Shown: positions 1 to 6,818 of the stretch, in pieces | How the letters are laid out: every line of letters starts with the position of its first letter | Numbering within the stretch: position 1 is the first letter of the stretch | Source: Leucothrix mucor | Lineage (GTDB): Bacteria > Pseudomonadota > Gammaproteobacteria > Thiotrichales > Thiotrichaceae | Assembly (NCBI GenBank): GCA_011322515.1 | Contig: DRMS01000152.1 | Location: 1-17,602, forward strand | Reading direction: 5' to 3' | Length of the DNA: 17,602 nucleotides | Notes under the pieces: generated by a model | What the model saw: the letters and a program-made list of their open reading frames with translations, nothing else | What the model was told of the DNA's origin: nothing | Database searches by the model: none | Position numbers and translations under genes: made by a program

Positions 1-801
1 GCATCAATCAGAGGTAATAAACCCTGTATTAAAATCTTAAATAAAGATGATCTAGCGGATGCGGGAAAAACGCAGCAATGGCAAGAGTATTTAGACCAAC
101 AAAAAGACATTAAAACTATCGCTATCAATATGTCTCATCCTGAGCGCATTAAGCAACTCACCACGTTATGTCACAAAATGGTCAAAGGTAAAAAAACAAG
201 TGATGAACCGCTCAATGCTGTCATTATGGGAATCCCAAATGTCGGAAAATCGACCATCATCAATATAGTAGCAGGGCGAGGAATCGCTAAAACAGGCAAT
301 GAACCTGCGGTCACAAAAGGGCAACAGCGCATTGCATTAAAAGAACACAATATTCTGTTATTTGATACGCCTGGAATGCTATGGGGCAATATTGAAAATA
401 TGAATAGCGGCTATCGTTTAGCTGCAACAGGAGCAATTAAAGACACGGCAATAGATATTGATGATATCGGTTTTTTTACAGCTGAATATTTAATACAGGA
501 ATATCCACAAAGCCTGATAAAGCGCTATCAATTACACTATGCACCAACAACAGAGCTGGAATTTTTAGAAGAACTAGGGAGAAAAAGAGGCTGCCTACGC
601 TCAGGTGGCAGGGTAGACTTGGTCAAGGCATCAAAAATTCTACTAACTGAACTCCGTGCTGGAATACTAGGAGGAATAACCTTTGAAACACCCGCAATGA
701 TGGAAAAAGAATTAAAAGAAACCGCCATTATTGTCGCTAAAAAAGAGCAGAAAAAAGCAGAACGCAAGGTACGACGCAAGAAAAAAATAATTAATAGATA
801 A
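1..801 (+). CDS. rbgA: Ribosome biogenesis GTPase RbgA/YlqF family, 5' end cut off by the window
   Basis: The reading frame is open from base 1 and ends in TAA at 799-801, so 266 residues are visible and the start lies upstream; the ATG at 130 is internal. The GTPase motifs occur in circularly permuted order, which is diagnostic of the YlqF/YawG class: G4 NKDD at visible residues 14-17 comes first, then the P-loop GIPNVGKS at 77-84, a G2 threonine near 105 and G3 DTPG at 122-125. The C-terminus is very rich in Lys and Arg (residues about 244-266), fitting RNA binding. Family members are about 280-310 residues, so only a short N-terminal piece is missing. RbgA proteins act in late assembly of the large ribosomal subunit in the cytoplasm; this role is taken from the family. 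A repeat tract follows directly after the stop. Confidence 0.87.
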   Translation, partial: ASIRGNKPCIKILNKDDLADAGKTQQWQEYLDQQKDIKTIAINMSHPERIKQLTTLCHKMVKGKKTSDEPLNAVIMGIPNVGKSTIINIVAGRGIAKTGNEPAVTKGQQRIALKEHNILLFDTPGMLWGNIENMNSGYRLAATGAIKDTAIDIDDIGFFTAEYLIQEYPQSLIKRYQLHYAPTTELEFLEELGRKRGCLRSGGRVDLVKASKILLTELRAGILGGITFETPAMMEKELKETAIIVAKKEQKKAERKVRRKKKIINR

Positions 802-805
802 AGGC

Positions 806-853
806 ACTTAGGAACGAGCACGAAACAACTTCCCGATCTCTAACTTGCTTTTT
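806..853 (+). repeat. Interspersed repeat, copy A (truncated)
   Basis: These 48 bases match 15175-15222 with a single difference (C/G at 821). A diverged copy lies in reverse orientation at about 3703-3772. The match at this copy stops in the T-run where the terminal-inverted-repeat element at 854 begins, whereas the copy at 15175 continues. This suggests that the element interrupted or truncated the repeat here. It is non-coding. Confidence 0.75.
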
Positions 854-1022
854 GGCTACCAACTTAAGGCGAGACAAGTAACGTCATGGCAAATAACCCG
901 CACCCTTCGACAAGCTCAGAGAACTAGCCCTTCGGTAGACTCAGGACACCGCTTCCTGAGCTTGTCGAAGGGTGCGGGTGAATAGGCAGAAACATTAACC
1001 GTCCCGCCTTAAACTGGTAGCC
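854..1022 (+). mobile_element. MITE-like element with terminal inverted repeats, copy 1
   Basis: This 169-bp non-coding element begins GGCTACCAACTTAAGGC and ends with its near-perfect inverse GCCTTAAACTGGTAGCC; the terminal repeats are about 22 bp. Inside is a perfect 23-bp inverted repeat (897-919 and 956-978) around CCCTTCGACAAGCTCAG. The 36-base loop holds a degraded further copy of one arm. A second copy in the same orientation lies at 3559-3702, a right end alone at 1059-1076 and a left end alone at 8667-8688. No transposase is encoded, so it would have to be moved in trans. I see no clear target duplication. The long hairpin could also stop transcription from the upstream GTPase gene. 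Confidence 0.75.
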
Positions 1023-1058
1023 CGAAATTTAATAAGTCTTTGAATTTATGGAGTGTTT

Positions 1059-1076
1059 CAGCTTAAATTGGTAGCC
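1059..1076 (+). repeat. Solitary right end of the MITE-like element
   Basis: CAGCTTAAATTGGTAGCC is identical to the right terminus of the copy at 3559-3702 (3685-3702), but has no left end of its own. It may be a deletion remnant or a one-ended derivative. It lies about 34 bp upstream of the -35 box of the following gene. Confidence 0.6.
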
Positions 1077-1109
1077 ATATTTTATTTTAAAATCCTTCTG
1101 ATGTAATAA

Positions 1110-1138
1110 CTGACGTTATTTGTATTTATCCGTATAAT
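1110..1138 (+). promoter_or_regulatory. Sigma70-type promoter for the S41 peptidase gene
   Basis: A perfect -10 box TATAAT (1133-1138) lies 17 bp downstream of a -35-like CTGACG (1110-1115, four of six consensus bases). Transcription would start near 1145. The first ATG of the downstream frame (1137) sits inside the -10 box and could not be on this transcript, which supports the start at 1170. Confidence 0.55.
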
Positions 1139-1169
1139 GAAAATAATCTTAATCATAACGGATTTTATA

Positions 1170-2969
1170 ATGGCACTATTTCATACCAAGAAAAAAGGAA
1201 TAGCTTCACTATTTTTTATCACTAGCCTTCTGTCAGCTTGTGGTGGAGGCTCTAGCGAATCAACCAAAAAAGATACCACTCCCCCAGTAATTACCCTAAA
1301 GGGTGGCGATGTCACTATTATTGAAGGTACAGGCTATAATGACCTAGGCGTAACCGCTACCGATGCGGTCGATGGCAGGGTTGATGTGGTTATCTCAGGA
1401 GAGCTTAATCTGCATACCGTTGGCGAGTACACTCTTCATTATACGGCTAAAGATAGCAGTGGAAATACAGCCTCTGTTGACCGCATAGTAACCGTCTCTG
1501 CCGCTCCCGCACCGACTTATTCATGGGTAGCGAATCAATTTGAGCCTGCTGCTTCTTATAAAAACCGTTGTGCTAATCCGCGTATTAATGTACGCAATCC
1601 TTTTACAGGAAAAGACTATCAAGACCAACAAGGTAGCGTGCTAGCAGAAAATTTCTGGCTACGCTCATGGAATAATAATACATATCTTTGGTATAACGAG
1701 GTAACCGATACTAATCCTGAAAATTATGCACATCCCGTTGACTATTTCCGACAATTGAAAAGCAATGCTATTGATGCACAAGGAGAACTTATCGATAAAT
1801 ATCATTATGCCGTTGATACAGCAGACTATATAGAACGCACTGAAGCAGGCGTAAGATCTGGTTATGGAATATCCTTTCATATCAGCTCATACCAACCCCC
1901 TAGAAAGATTACCGTTCGCTATATCGAGCCAAACTCACCTGCCGACGATGCAGGTATAAAACGCGGCACACAAATTCTGGAGGTGGATGATATTGACCTT
2001 GTGAATGCAACTTTTACCGAGTTTCAAACCATTGTAGGTAATTTTTCAACGACAAAAATAGGCGATACACATACGCTTCGGTTTATCAATAACGATGCAA
2101 TTCATGCCCAAAAGGTCACTATGACAGCGGCAGAAATAAACATCCAACCTGTGCAAAATGTAGAAATTATTGTTGATAATGAAAGCAATGAAAAAATTGG
2201 TTATTTACTCTTTAATGAACATATAACCAAGGCAGAACAACCTCTAATTGATGCATTTAATGATTTTAAAGATGAGAAGGTTGATGATCTAATTCTTGAT
2301 CTTCGCTATAACGGCGGTGGTGCTGCCTATTTAGCCAGTGGAATCGCCGCCATGATCAGTAGTCGTGCGACAACCAAGGACAAAGTATTTAGCAAATCAT
2401 CAATGAATGATAAACACCATGATATTGACCCTTTTAGTAGCGAACCAATCCAACCACTTCCCTTTATTTACCAAGATCGCTCAGGAAAAAACTTACCACA
2501 ACTTGGTCTATCGCGCGTCTTTATTATCACTAGCGAAGAAACCTGTTCCGCCAGCGAGTTGATCATCAATGGTCTCAGAGGAATTGATGTTGAAGTGATT
2601 CAAATTGGCTCTACCACCTGCGGCAAACCCTATGGTTTTTATCCAACCGATAATTGTGGCATAACTTATATGAGCGTTAATTTTAAAGGCGTAAACCATA
2701 AAGGATTTGGTGATTATACCAATGGATTCTCACCCGCCAATGAAGCACAAACGGTAGGTGTCAAGATAGCAGGTTGCTATGCACTTGATGACTTTACGCA
2801 TCCATTAGGAACGCCAGAAGAAAATAAAATAGCAACAGCACTAGCTTATAGAAAGACGGGAGTCTGCCCTACCGTTCATGCACGCCCCGCATCTGCCAAG
2901 ACAAGTCAGGAAGGCTTCACCATAGAACCTGAGTGGATTAATAATGCGATTATGGGAAATGGATATTAA
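1170..2969 (+). CDS. Lipoprotein S41-family peptidase with Ig-like (DUF5011) and PDZ domains
   Basis: From ATG 1170 the protein has 599 residues. KKK followed by a hydrophobic stretch and the lipobox LLSAC (Cys24) indicate a lipoprotein. Residues about 37-109 form an Ig-like repeat of the DUF5011/HYR type (TPPVITL near its start). Residues about 230-319 are PDZ-like (SGYGISF, then SPADDAGIKRG), and about 342-534 are the C-terminal-processing-peptidase fold. The putative nucleophile is Ser460 in CSASEL and the base Lys486 in TCGKPYG, 26 residues apart, close to the spacing in CtpA-type enzymes. It is probably a cell-envelope protease acting on an unknown substrate. A longer frame begins at ATG 1137, but that codon overlaps a perfect -10 box, and the shorter N-terminus is the better signal peptide. 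The SD is weak in either case. Other members of this family act on periplasmic proteins or secreted substrates. Confidence 0.85.
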   Translation: MALFHTKKKGIASLFFITSLLSACGGGSSESTKKDTTPPVITLKGGDVTIIEGTGYNDLGVTATDAVDGRVDVVISGELNLHTVGEYTLHYTAKDSSGNTASVDRIVTVSAAPAPTYSWVANQFEPAASYKNRCANPRINVRNPFTGKDYQDQQGSVLAENFWLRSWNNNTYLWYNEVTDTNPENYAHPVDYFRQLKSNAIDAQGELIDKYHYAVDTADYIERTEAGVRSGYGISFHISSYQPPRKITVRYIEPNSPADDAGIKRGTQILEVDDIDLVNATFTEFQTIVGNFSTTKIGDTHTLRFINNDAIHAQKVTMTAAEINIQPVQNVEIIVDNESNEKIGYLLFNEHITKAEQPLIDAFNDFKDEKVDDLILDLRYNGGGAAYLASGIAAMISSRATTKDKVFSKSSMNDKHHDIDPFSSEPIQPLPFIYQDRSGKNLPQLGLSRVFIITSEETCSASELIINGLRGIDVEVIQIGSTTCGKPYGFYPTDNCGITYMSVNFKGVNHKGFGDYTNGFSPANEAQTVGVKIAGCYALDDFTHPLGTPEENKIATALAYRKTGVCPTVHARPASAKTSQEGFTIEPEWINNAIMGNGY

Positions 2970-2987
2970 GCTCTGTTGACAGAGCTT
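2968..2987 (+). terminator. Short hairpin after the S41 peptidase gene
   Basis: AAGCTCTG, loop TTGA and CAGAGCTT form a perfect 8-bp stem that begins inside the stop codon. No T-run follows, so termination would be weak. It may instead protect the mRNA end or merely reduce read-through into the next gene. Confidence 0.35.
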
Positions 2988-3100
2988 AGGCAAAGTAGCT
3001 TGTATTGAGGTGTGAATATACGGAGGTGCATTACATCAAGCGCGTCCCTTAATTATATTGTAAACTCAGCCTTGCTATTCAATCAAAAAGGAACTTACAA

Positions 3101-3532
3101 ATGAACAATAGAAGAAAATTCATAAAATCAGGTCTAGTGGCACTTATGACAGGCGCGACAGCTTATGTGGGACTCGCTAGTGCAAAAAAACCTGCCAAGA
3201 AAGCCGAGGATAAATCAGCCTTATTAGCTGGTATTATTTATACAAAAGATAATCAGGGAAAGTGGAAAGGTAAAGACGGAAGTCATGCGCCAATTGTTGA
3301 GATCAAAGATAAAAAAGTGACCATTACAACCGATCATGGCATGAGTAAAAAACACTATATTGTTCGTCATACTTTAGTCACTGAAGCGGGTGAAGTTATT
3401 GGTACAAAAACTTTTTCATTTGATGATGAAAAAGCTAAATCAGTTTTTGATCTTCCTGAAGGACAAAGCAAACTCTATGCCACCAGCTTTTGTAATAAAC
3501 ATGATCTTTGGCTTACAGAAGTAACCGTGTAA
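3101..3532 (+). CDS. Tat-exported superoxide reductase (desulfoferrodoxin/neelaredoxin) family protein
   Basis: The 143-residue protein starts with a twin-arginine signal (RRKFIKSG at residues 4-11, hydrophobic to about 26). The rest matches the Ig-like superoxide reductase centre-II domain. Its five iron ligands appear in family order and spacing: His62 (SHAP), His79 and His85 (six apart, DHGMSKKH), Cys131 and His134 (CNKH). Superoxide reductases reduce superoxide to peroxide without making oxygen. The Glu-Lys pair that precedes the first His in EKH-type enzymes reads Gly60-Ser61 here, so catalysis may differ, or the protein may serve as an electron carrier or in sulfur chemistry. Tat export of a folded iron protein to the periplasm fits. 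A good SD, AAAAAGGA, lies 9 bases before the ATG. It is 131 bp from the S41 gene, and both are flanked by direct copies of the MITE-like element. Confidence 0.78.
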   Translation: MNNRRKFIKSGLVALMTGATAYVGLASAKKPAKKAEDKSALLAGIIYTKDNQGKWKGKDGSHAPIVEIKDKKVTITTDHGMSKKHYIVRHTLVTEAGEVIGTKTFSFDDEKAKSVFDLPEGQSKLYATSFCNKHDLWLTEVTV

Positions 3533-3558
3533 TAGTCAATATTAGGTAAGCACCTAAG

Positions 3559-3702
3559 GGCTACCAACTTAAGGCAGGACAAGTAACGTCATGGCAAATA
3601 AACCGCCCCCTTCGACAAGCTCAGGGAGCTAGCTTCCTGAGCTTGTCGAAGGGGGCGGGTGAATAGCAAAAACATGAACCGTCCCAGCTTAAATTGGTAG
3701 CC
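3559..3702 (+). mobile_element. MITE-like element with terminal inverted repeats, copy 2
   Basis: This 144-bp copy begins GGCTACCAACTTAAGGC and ends GCTTAAATTGGTAGCC. It shares the flanking internal sequence with copy 1 (AAGTAACGTCATGGCAAATAA-type left part, GGGTGAATAG right part) in the same orientation. The central perfect 23-bp inverted repeat is at 3603-3625 and 3636-3658, with a 10-base loop that is much shorter than in copy 1. The hairpin lies just after the superoxide-reductase-like gene and could end its transcript. Confidence 0.75.
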
Positions 3703-3772
3703 AGTTCATCCCATCTGAAATAAAAATTCTGCGTTAGAACTTCGGGACGTTATTCCGTGCACGTTCCTAAGG
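3703..3772 (-). repeat. Interspersed repeat, diverged reverse copy
   Basis: Read on the minus strand it starts CTTAGGAACG and follows the order of the repeat at 15175-15245 (CCCGA, TCTAAC, T-run, then a GGATGA-like end), with several differences. It abuts the right terminus of the MITE-like element, as the copy at 806-853 abuts the left terminus of copy 1. The two repeat families are therefore physically associated. Confidence 0.5.
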
Positions 3773-3841
3773 AGATATTCAGAACTAAAGTGATTTTTAT
3801 CAAGATTATAAAAATCAATATCCTAGCAATAATATCAATTT

Positions 3842-3858
3842 ATACCTAATATAGGTAT
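3842..3858. promoter_or_regulatory. Perfect 17-bp palindrome upstream of the polysaccharide genes, possible operator
   Basis: ATACCTA, ATA, TAGGTAT is a perfect 7-3-7 inverted repeat about 125 bp before the alg44-like start. A second AT-rich inverted repeat (AATAACT at 3941-3947, AGTTATT at 3964-3970) lies directly ahead of the ribosome binding site AGAGAG. The region from 3703 to 3983 has no gene. I could not place a convincing -35/-10 pair. An operator role is a guess from symmetry and position. Confidence 0.25.
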
Positions 3859-3983
3859 TCAGCTCACATCCAGTTATCTGTTTAACCCATCTCCTTGTCA
3901 CTGTCTGACAATGCAAAGCAAAAGAATCCGCTTAGTATTTAATAACTCAAAAATTATAAAATTAGTTATTAGTAGAGAGAATC

Positions 3984-5744
3984 ATGGCAACAAATAAACT
4001 TAGCAGTGAAGTTTTTTATTGGGATGCTCCGCGCAGGAGGCTACATAAGCGTGATCTGTTTCCTCTACAAATGGAAATTAATGAGTCTACCTACTTTGTA
4101 TCACAATGGACGCTGAAACATTTCAAAATAGAAGATTATTCTGGCGAGGTAAAACTAGGGCAGACATTTGCCATTAAACCGATTATTAAATTTCGTGATT
4201 TTAATATCCAGTTTGATGCCAGCGCAACAGCACTCCATTATAATTTAAAAAATCAAGAGCTTATTGCTACCTTTAAGGATATTCCTGAAGAACATCAGGA
4301 GCTATTGAAATATTTTTCTGAAGCGCTAAGTAGCGGTGATATGGTCAATATCGATAATATACTGCGTCGTGTTGATATGCCTGTTACACCTGCTAGCACT
4401 AAACTAGCAGAGATTCCTGAAAAAAAGAATAAATCACAAAAAATCAAGCGTGGTGTATTCACCGGCCTTTACTTATTAGTGGGTGCAGGGTTATTACTGT
4501 TTACTATTGCTACGTTATACAATAGTTTTTTCCGTTTAGAAGTTGAGACTGCTTTTGTAAATTCCTCCATAATCCCTGTTCAGACTCATAACCAAGGCAG
4601 TGTTAAAGAAATACTGGTGCATAAAAATGATATTGTCAGTATGGGGCAACCTTTATTGACACTGGATGTATCCAATAATGATCGCTTACCAAAACACTAT
4701 AGAGTCGATGCCGCTAAACAACAGGTTGCTTTATATCAGGCGTTATTAGATGACAGTAAAAACAAAACAAAACATCAAACCAAGCTTAGTCAAACTAGGG
4801 TAAATGCCGCCCGCGCTTCTTTGCAAGCCAGCACCATTAGTAGAAATATAAAATGTAATCGACGTTATGCAACCGTTATTGATCGACGCAATCCTAAAAA
4901 GCGCAATGCGGAATGCCAGATTGCACGTAAAAAAGTCACCGCTGCTCGCGCTAAGGTAAAGTCAGCTATTGCTTATCTTGCATCCGCGAAAGAAAGCTAT
5001 AAAAATAACGCACAAATGGGTGATAGGAATAATAAATCCACCAATGTGTTAAACGCTAAATTAGAGCAAGCACACTCTAGGCTCAAAGCGATAGAAAGCA
5101 CGCCTGAGTCACTCGCTGGCACAGAAACTATCTATAGCCCTATTGCTGGAAAAATCATTAAAATTGTTGATTTAAAAAACCAATATATTAAAAAAGGGCA
5201 GTTGATTGCGGTCATTCAACAACCTGATAGCGAGCAATTTATTGAGGCGCACATCACCCCTGAGGAGGCAACTAAATTAACTGTGGGTAGCAAAGCAATA
5301 GCCTATTCACCCTCATTGTTGCGTGACTATCCAATGGTCGTGCAACAAGTAGATCTTACCGATGATGTCATTTCCGTTAATAATATTAGTTTATTTAACA
5401 AGCATATTGATGCTAATAAAACAGCAAAAATCACTTTGCGATTTATCGACAAACAATCTGAAACATTAACCTTTGCGCTACCTGTAAAATTGAGCATTGA
5501 AAAACAAAATGGTTTTACCAGAAAAGTAAAGCAATCCATAGCAAGTCTATTAAGTCTCTTTATGGGTGAAGCGCATGCGGATAGTTTGTTACCCGTGACA
5601 CAATTACCCTACTGCTCTATTTATACCCCTGCCCCTGATAATTGCAAAAGCGCAACACACTTATTTCCGCAAGGTTTTATTGATAGTCTAAAACAGGTGA
5701 ATTCCCCCGCTAAGGGAAAAAAAAATGTAAAAAAAAACTTTTAA
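3984..5744 (+). CDS. alg44: Alg44-like PilZ/HlyD-type co-polymerase of an exopolysaccharide synthase
   Basis: The 586-residue protein has the Alg44 layout. A cytoplasmic PilZ-like domain (about 17-105) is followed by one membrane helix (about 157-181), then a periplasmic adaptor part with two lipoyl/HlyD halves (about 193-230 and 380-415) around a long Lys/Ala-rich coiled region (about 240-370). In alginate producers Alg44 binds c-di-GMP and activates Alg8. Here RxxxR is present (Arg19 to Arg23), but the second PilZ motif, normally D-x-S-x-x-G, reads QWTLKHF (41-47), so ligand binding is doubtful. The protein is longer than pseudomonad Alg44 (about 390 residues), mainly in the coiled part and in a C-terminal tail with a signal-peptide-like stretch (513-533). 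Start: AGAGAG lies shortly before the ATG. The gene ends in a slippery A-run at the lyase frame. Confidence 0.78.
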   Translation: MATNKLSSEVFYWDAPRRRLHKRDLFPLQMEINESTYFVSQWTLKHFKIEDYSGEVKLGQTFAIKPIIKFRDFNIQFDASATALHYNLKNQELIATFKDIPEEHQELLKYFSEALSSGDMVNIDNILRRVDMPVTPASTKLAEIPEKKNKSQKIKRGVFTGLYLLVGAGLLLFTIATLYNSFFRLEVETAFVNSSIIPVQTHNQGSVKEILVHKNDIVSMGQPLLTLDVSNNDRLPKHYRVDAAKQQVALYQALLDDSKNKTKHQTKLSQTRVNAARASLQASTISRNIKCNRRYATVIDRRNPKKRNAECQIARKKVTAARAKVKSAIAYLASAKESYKNNAQMGDRNNKSTNVLNAKLEQAHSRLKAIESTPESLAGTETIYSPIAGKIIKIVDLKNQYIKKGQLIAVIQQPDSEQFIEAHITPEEATKLTVGSKAIAYSPSLLRDYPMVVQQVDLTDDVISVNNISLFNKHIDANKTAKITLRFIDKQSETLTFALPVKLSIEKQNGFTRKVKQSIASLLSLFMGEAHADSLLPVTQLPYCSIYTPAPDNCKSATHLFPQGFIDSLKQVNSPAKGKKNVKKNF

Positions 5745-5745
5745 C
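5712..5745 (+). promoter_or_regulatory. Candidate -1 frameshift site joining the alg44-like and lyase frames
   Basis: AAGGG (5712-5716) is followed by nine A (5717-5725), TGT and nine A again (5729-5737), then CTTTTAA. In the alg44 frame the codons read GTA AAA AAA AAC TTT TAA, which contains the heptamer A AAA AAC in the phase needed for tandem -1 slippage. After slippage the ribosome reads AAA CTT TTA ACG and continues through the whole lyase frame. The SD-like AAGGG lies about 15 bases upstream of the heptamer, comparable to the dnaX stimulator (somewhat closer there). I see no strong stimulatory hairpin downstream. Transcriptional slippage on the A-runs could give the same result. The rival explanation is a T insertion at 5728. 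Confidence 0.4.
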
Positions 5746-6688
5746 GCTTGATTGGAAAAAACGACTTTTAAAGAAAGCGAGCCGTTTATTAAAGACCCCC
5801 CCTACCCCGATTGAAACATTACAAAGTGCTGGCATCACTAATGCTAAAAATAAATCGCTAAAAAAAACAAGAAAAGCATTACGAGATTCGCAAAACACGG
5901 CATTACTGGCACTGGCATATTATATAACTGATAAAAAAGCTTATTTAAAACAAGCAAAAAAATATCTATTAGCATGGGCTGAAACGCATCAGCCCAATGG
6001 TCATCCCATTAATGAAACTCGTCTGGAAGGCTTTCTCTGGGCTTATGATCTACTTTATTGTGAATTTAGCCAGACAGCACATCGCAAAATAAAAATATGG
6101 CTACTCAATCTGCAAACCAATAAGCACAACTGGAAATTTGGTGCTAGCAGTGGAAAGAATAATTTTCGCACGCATCAGTTAAAAATATTATTAATGGTAG
6201 ATCGTTTATTAGAAGATGAAAAATCACTAAATACAGATAGAGAAACCTTGCGTCAGCATGTCGATAAAAACCTACTGAAAAATGGTATTAGCGTGGACTA
6301 TCAAGAAAGAGATGCACTACATTATCATGTTTATAACCTAGAACCTTGGCTGGAAATTGCACTGCTAGAACCGCAATATTTACCACGAGTAAAAGAATCT
6401 TATGATTATTTAATCAAGCAGGTTAAAGATGACAATATTCATCATCAATTTGCCAACTCCAAACAGAAAATTGATCGCAAAAGAGCCAAAGGTGGATTTT
6501 CATATGTTAAAAAAGGCGGCTCATTTGATACCAAGCGCATTACCCGTAGTGTAATTGCATTTAATACCCTGAGTCAGGAAGAAAGTGATAGGGAAGTAGT
6601 GAAGTATTTAAGTACCAAGAAGGCACGGCAGTCTTTGTTATTTCATTATATTCGGTACTCTCTATGGGAGATACCGCAAAGCAACTAA
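5726..6688 (+). CDS. Alginate-lyase-family protein, frame without a usable start codon
   Basis: The frame is open from 5714 to the stop at 6686-6688 (about 320 residues) but contains no ATG, GTG or TTG before Met157 (6194), which would discard half of the domain. Family hallmarks (numbers assume an N-terminal Met at 5726) are NETRLEGFLWAYDLLY (96-111), NNFRTH (145-150) and RDALHYHVYNLEPWLEIA (195-212), which resemble the AlgL/PF05426 pattern. The His expected after NN is Phe147, whereas Arg195, His199, Tyr200 and Tyr203 remain. There is no signal peptide, although AlgL is periplasmic. ATG 5725 has a good SD (AAGGG, 8 bases away) but runs straight into TAA. Without T5728 it would read ATG, AAA three times, then CTT, in frame. 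The frame may therefore be expressed as a -1 frameshift fusion with the Alg44-like protein, be a recent pseudogene, or reflect a sequence error. AlgL cleaves stray periplasmic polymer in alginate systems. Confidence 0.7.
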   Translation, partial: CKKKLLTLDWKKRLLKKASRLLKTPPTPIETLQSAGITNAKNKSLKKTRKALRDSQNTALLALAYYITDKKAYLKQAKKYLLAWAETHQPNGHPINETRLEGFLWAYDLLYCEFSQTAHRKIKIWLLNLQTNKHNWKFGASSGKNNFRTHQLKILLMVDRLLEDEKSLNTDRETLRQHVDKNLLKNGISVDYQERDALHYHVYNLEPWLEIALLEPQYLPRVKESYDYLIKQVKDDNIHHQFANSKQKIDRKRAKGGFSYVKKGGSFDTKRITRSVIAFNTLSQEESDREVVKYLSTKKARQSLLFHYIRYSLWEIPQSN

Positions 6689-6735
6689 AAACAAAATTAT
6701 TGGCATCTTTCCCCAAAAAAGGTGTTTGCACTTTT

Positions 6736-6818
6736 GTAGCTCGTATGAAGTTTATGTAATACGGGATAGCACGGCGCTACAATCTTCCGTATTCCGCTTA
6801 AGTTGCATACGGAACTAC
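6736..6818. repeat. Imperfect long inverted repeat downstream of the lyase gene
   Basis: GTAGCTCGTATGAAG (6736-6750) and the following bases to about 6770 pair imperfectly with the segment ending CATACGGAACTAC (to 6818); the arms are about 35 bases, with loop CACGGCGCTACAAT. It lies in the 292-bp non-coding gap (6689-6980) before the glycosyltransferase gene. It resembles a decayed mobile palindromic unit. As RNA it would form a hairpin in the transcript. Confidence 0.5.

Noticed and set aside
854..1022. CRISPR-like array from the repeated CTTCGACAAGCTCAG units
   Set aside because: The units are inverted arms of hairpins with terminal inverted repeats, not regularly spaced direct repeats, and no cas genes are present.
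1137..1169. ATG at 1137 as start of the S41 peptidase
   Set aside because: It lies within a perfect TATAAT box with a correctly spaced -35, and adds a second hydrophobic stretch that spoils the lipoprotein signal.
6194..6688. Lyase gene starting at ATG 6194 (164 residues)
   Set aside because: The same frame is open and clearly homologous for about 156 residues upstream, including conserved motifs. The ATG is internal and has no SD.
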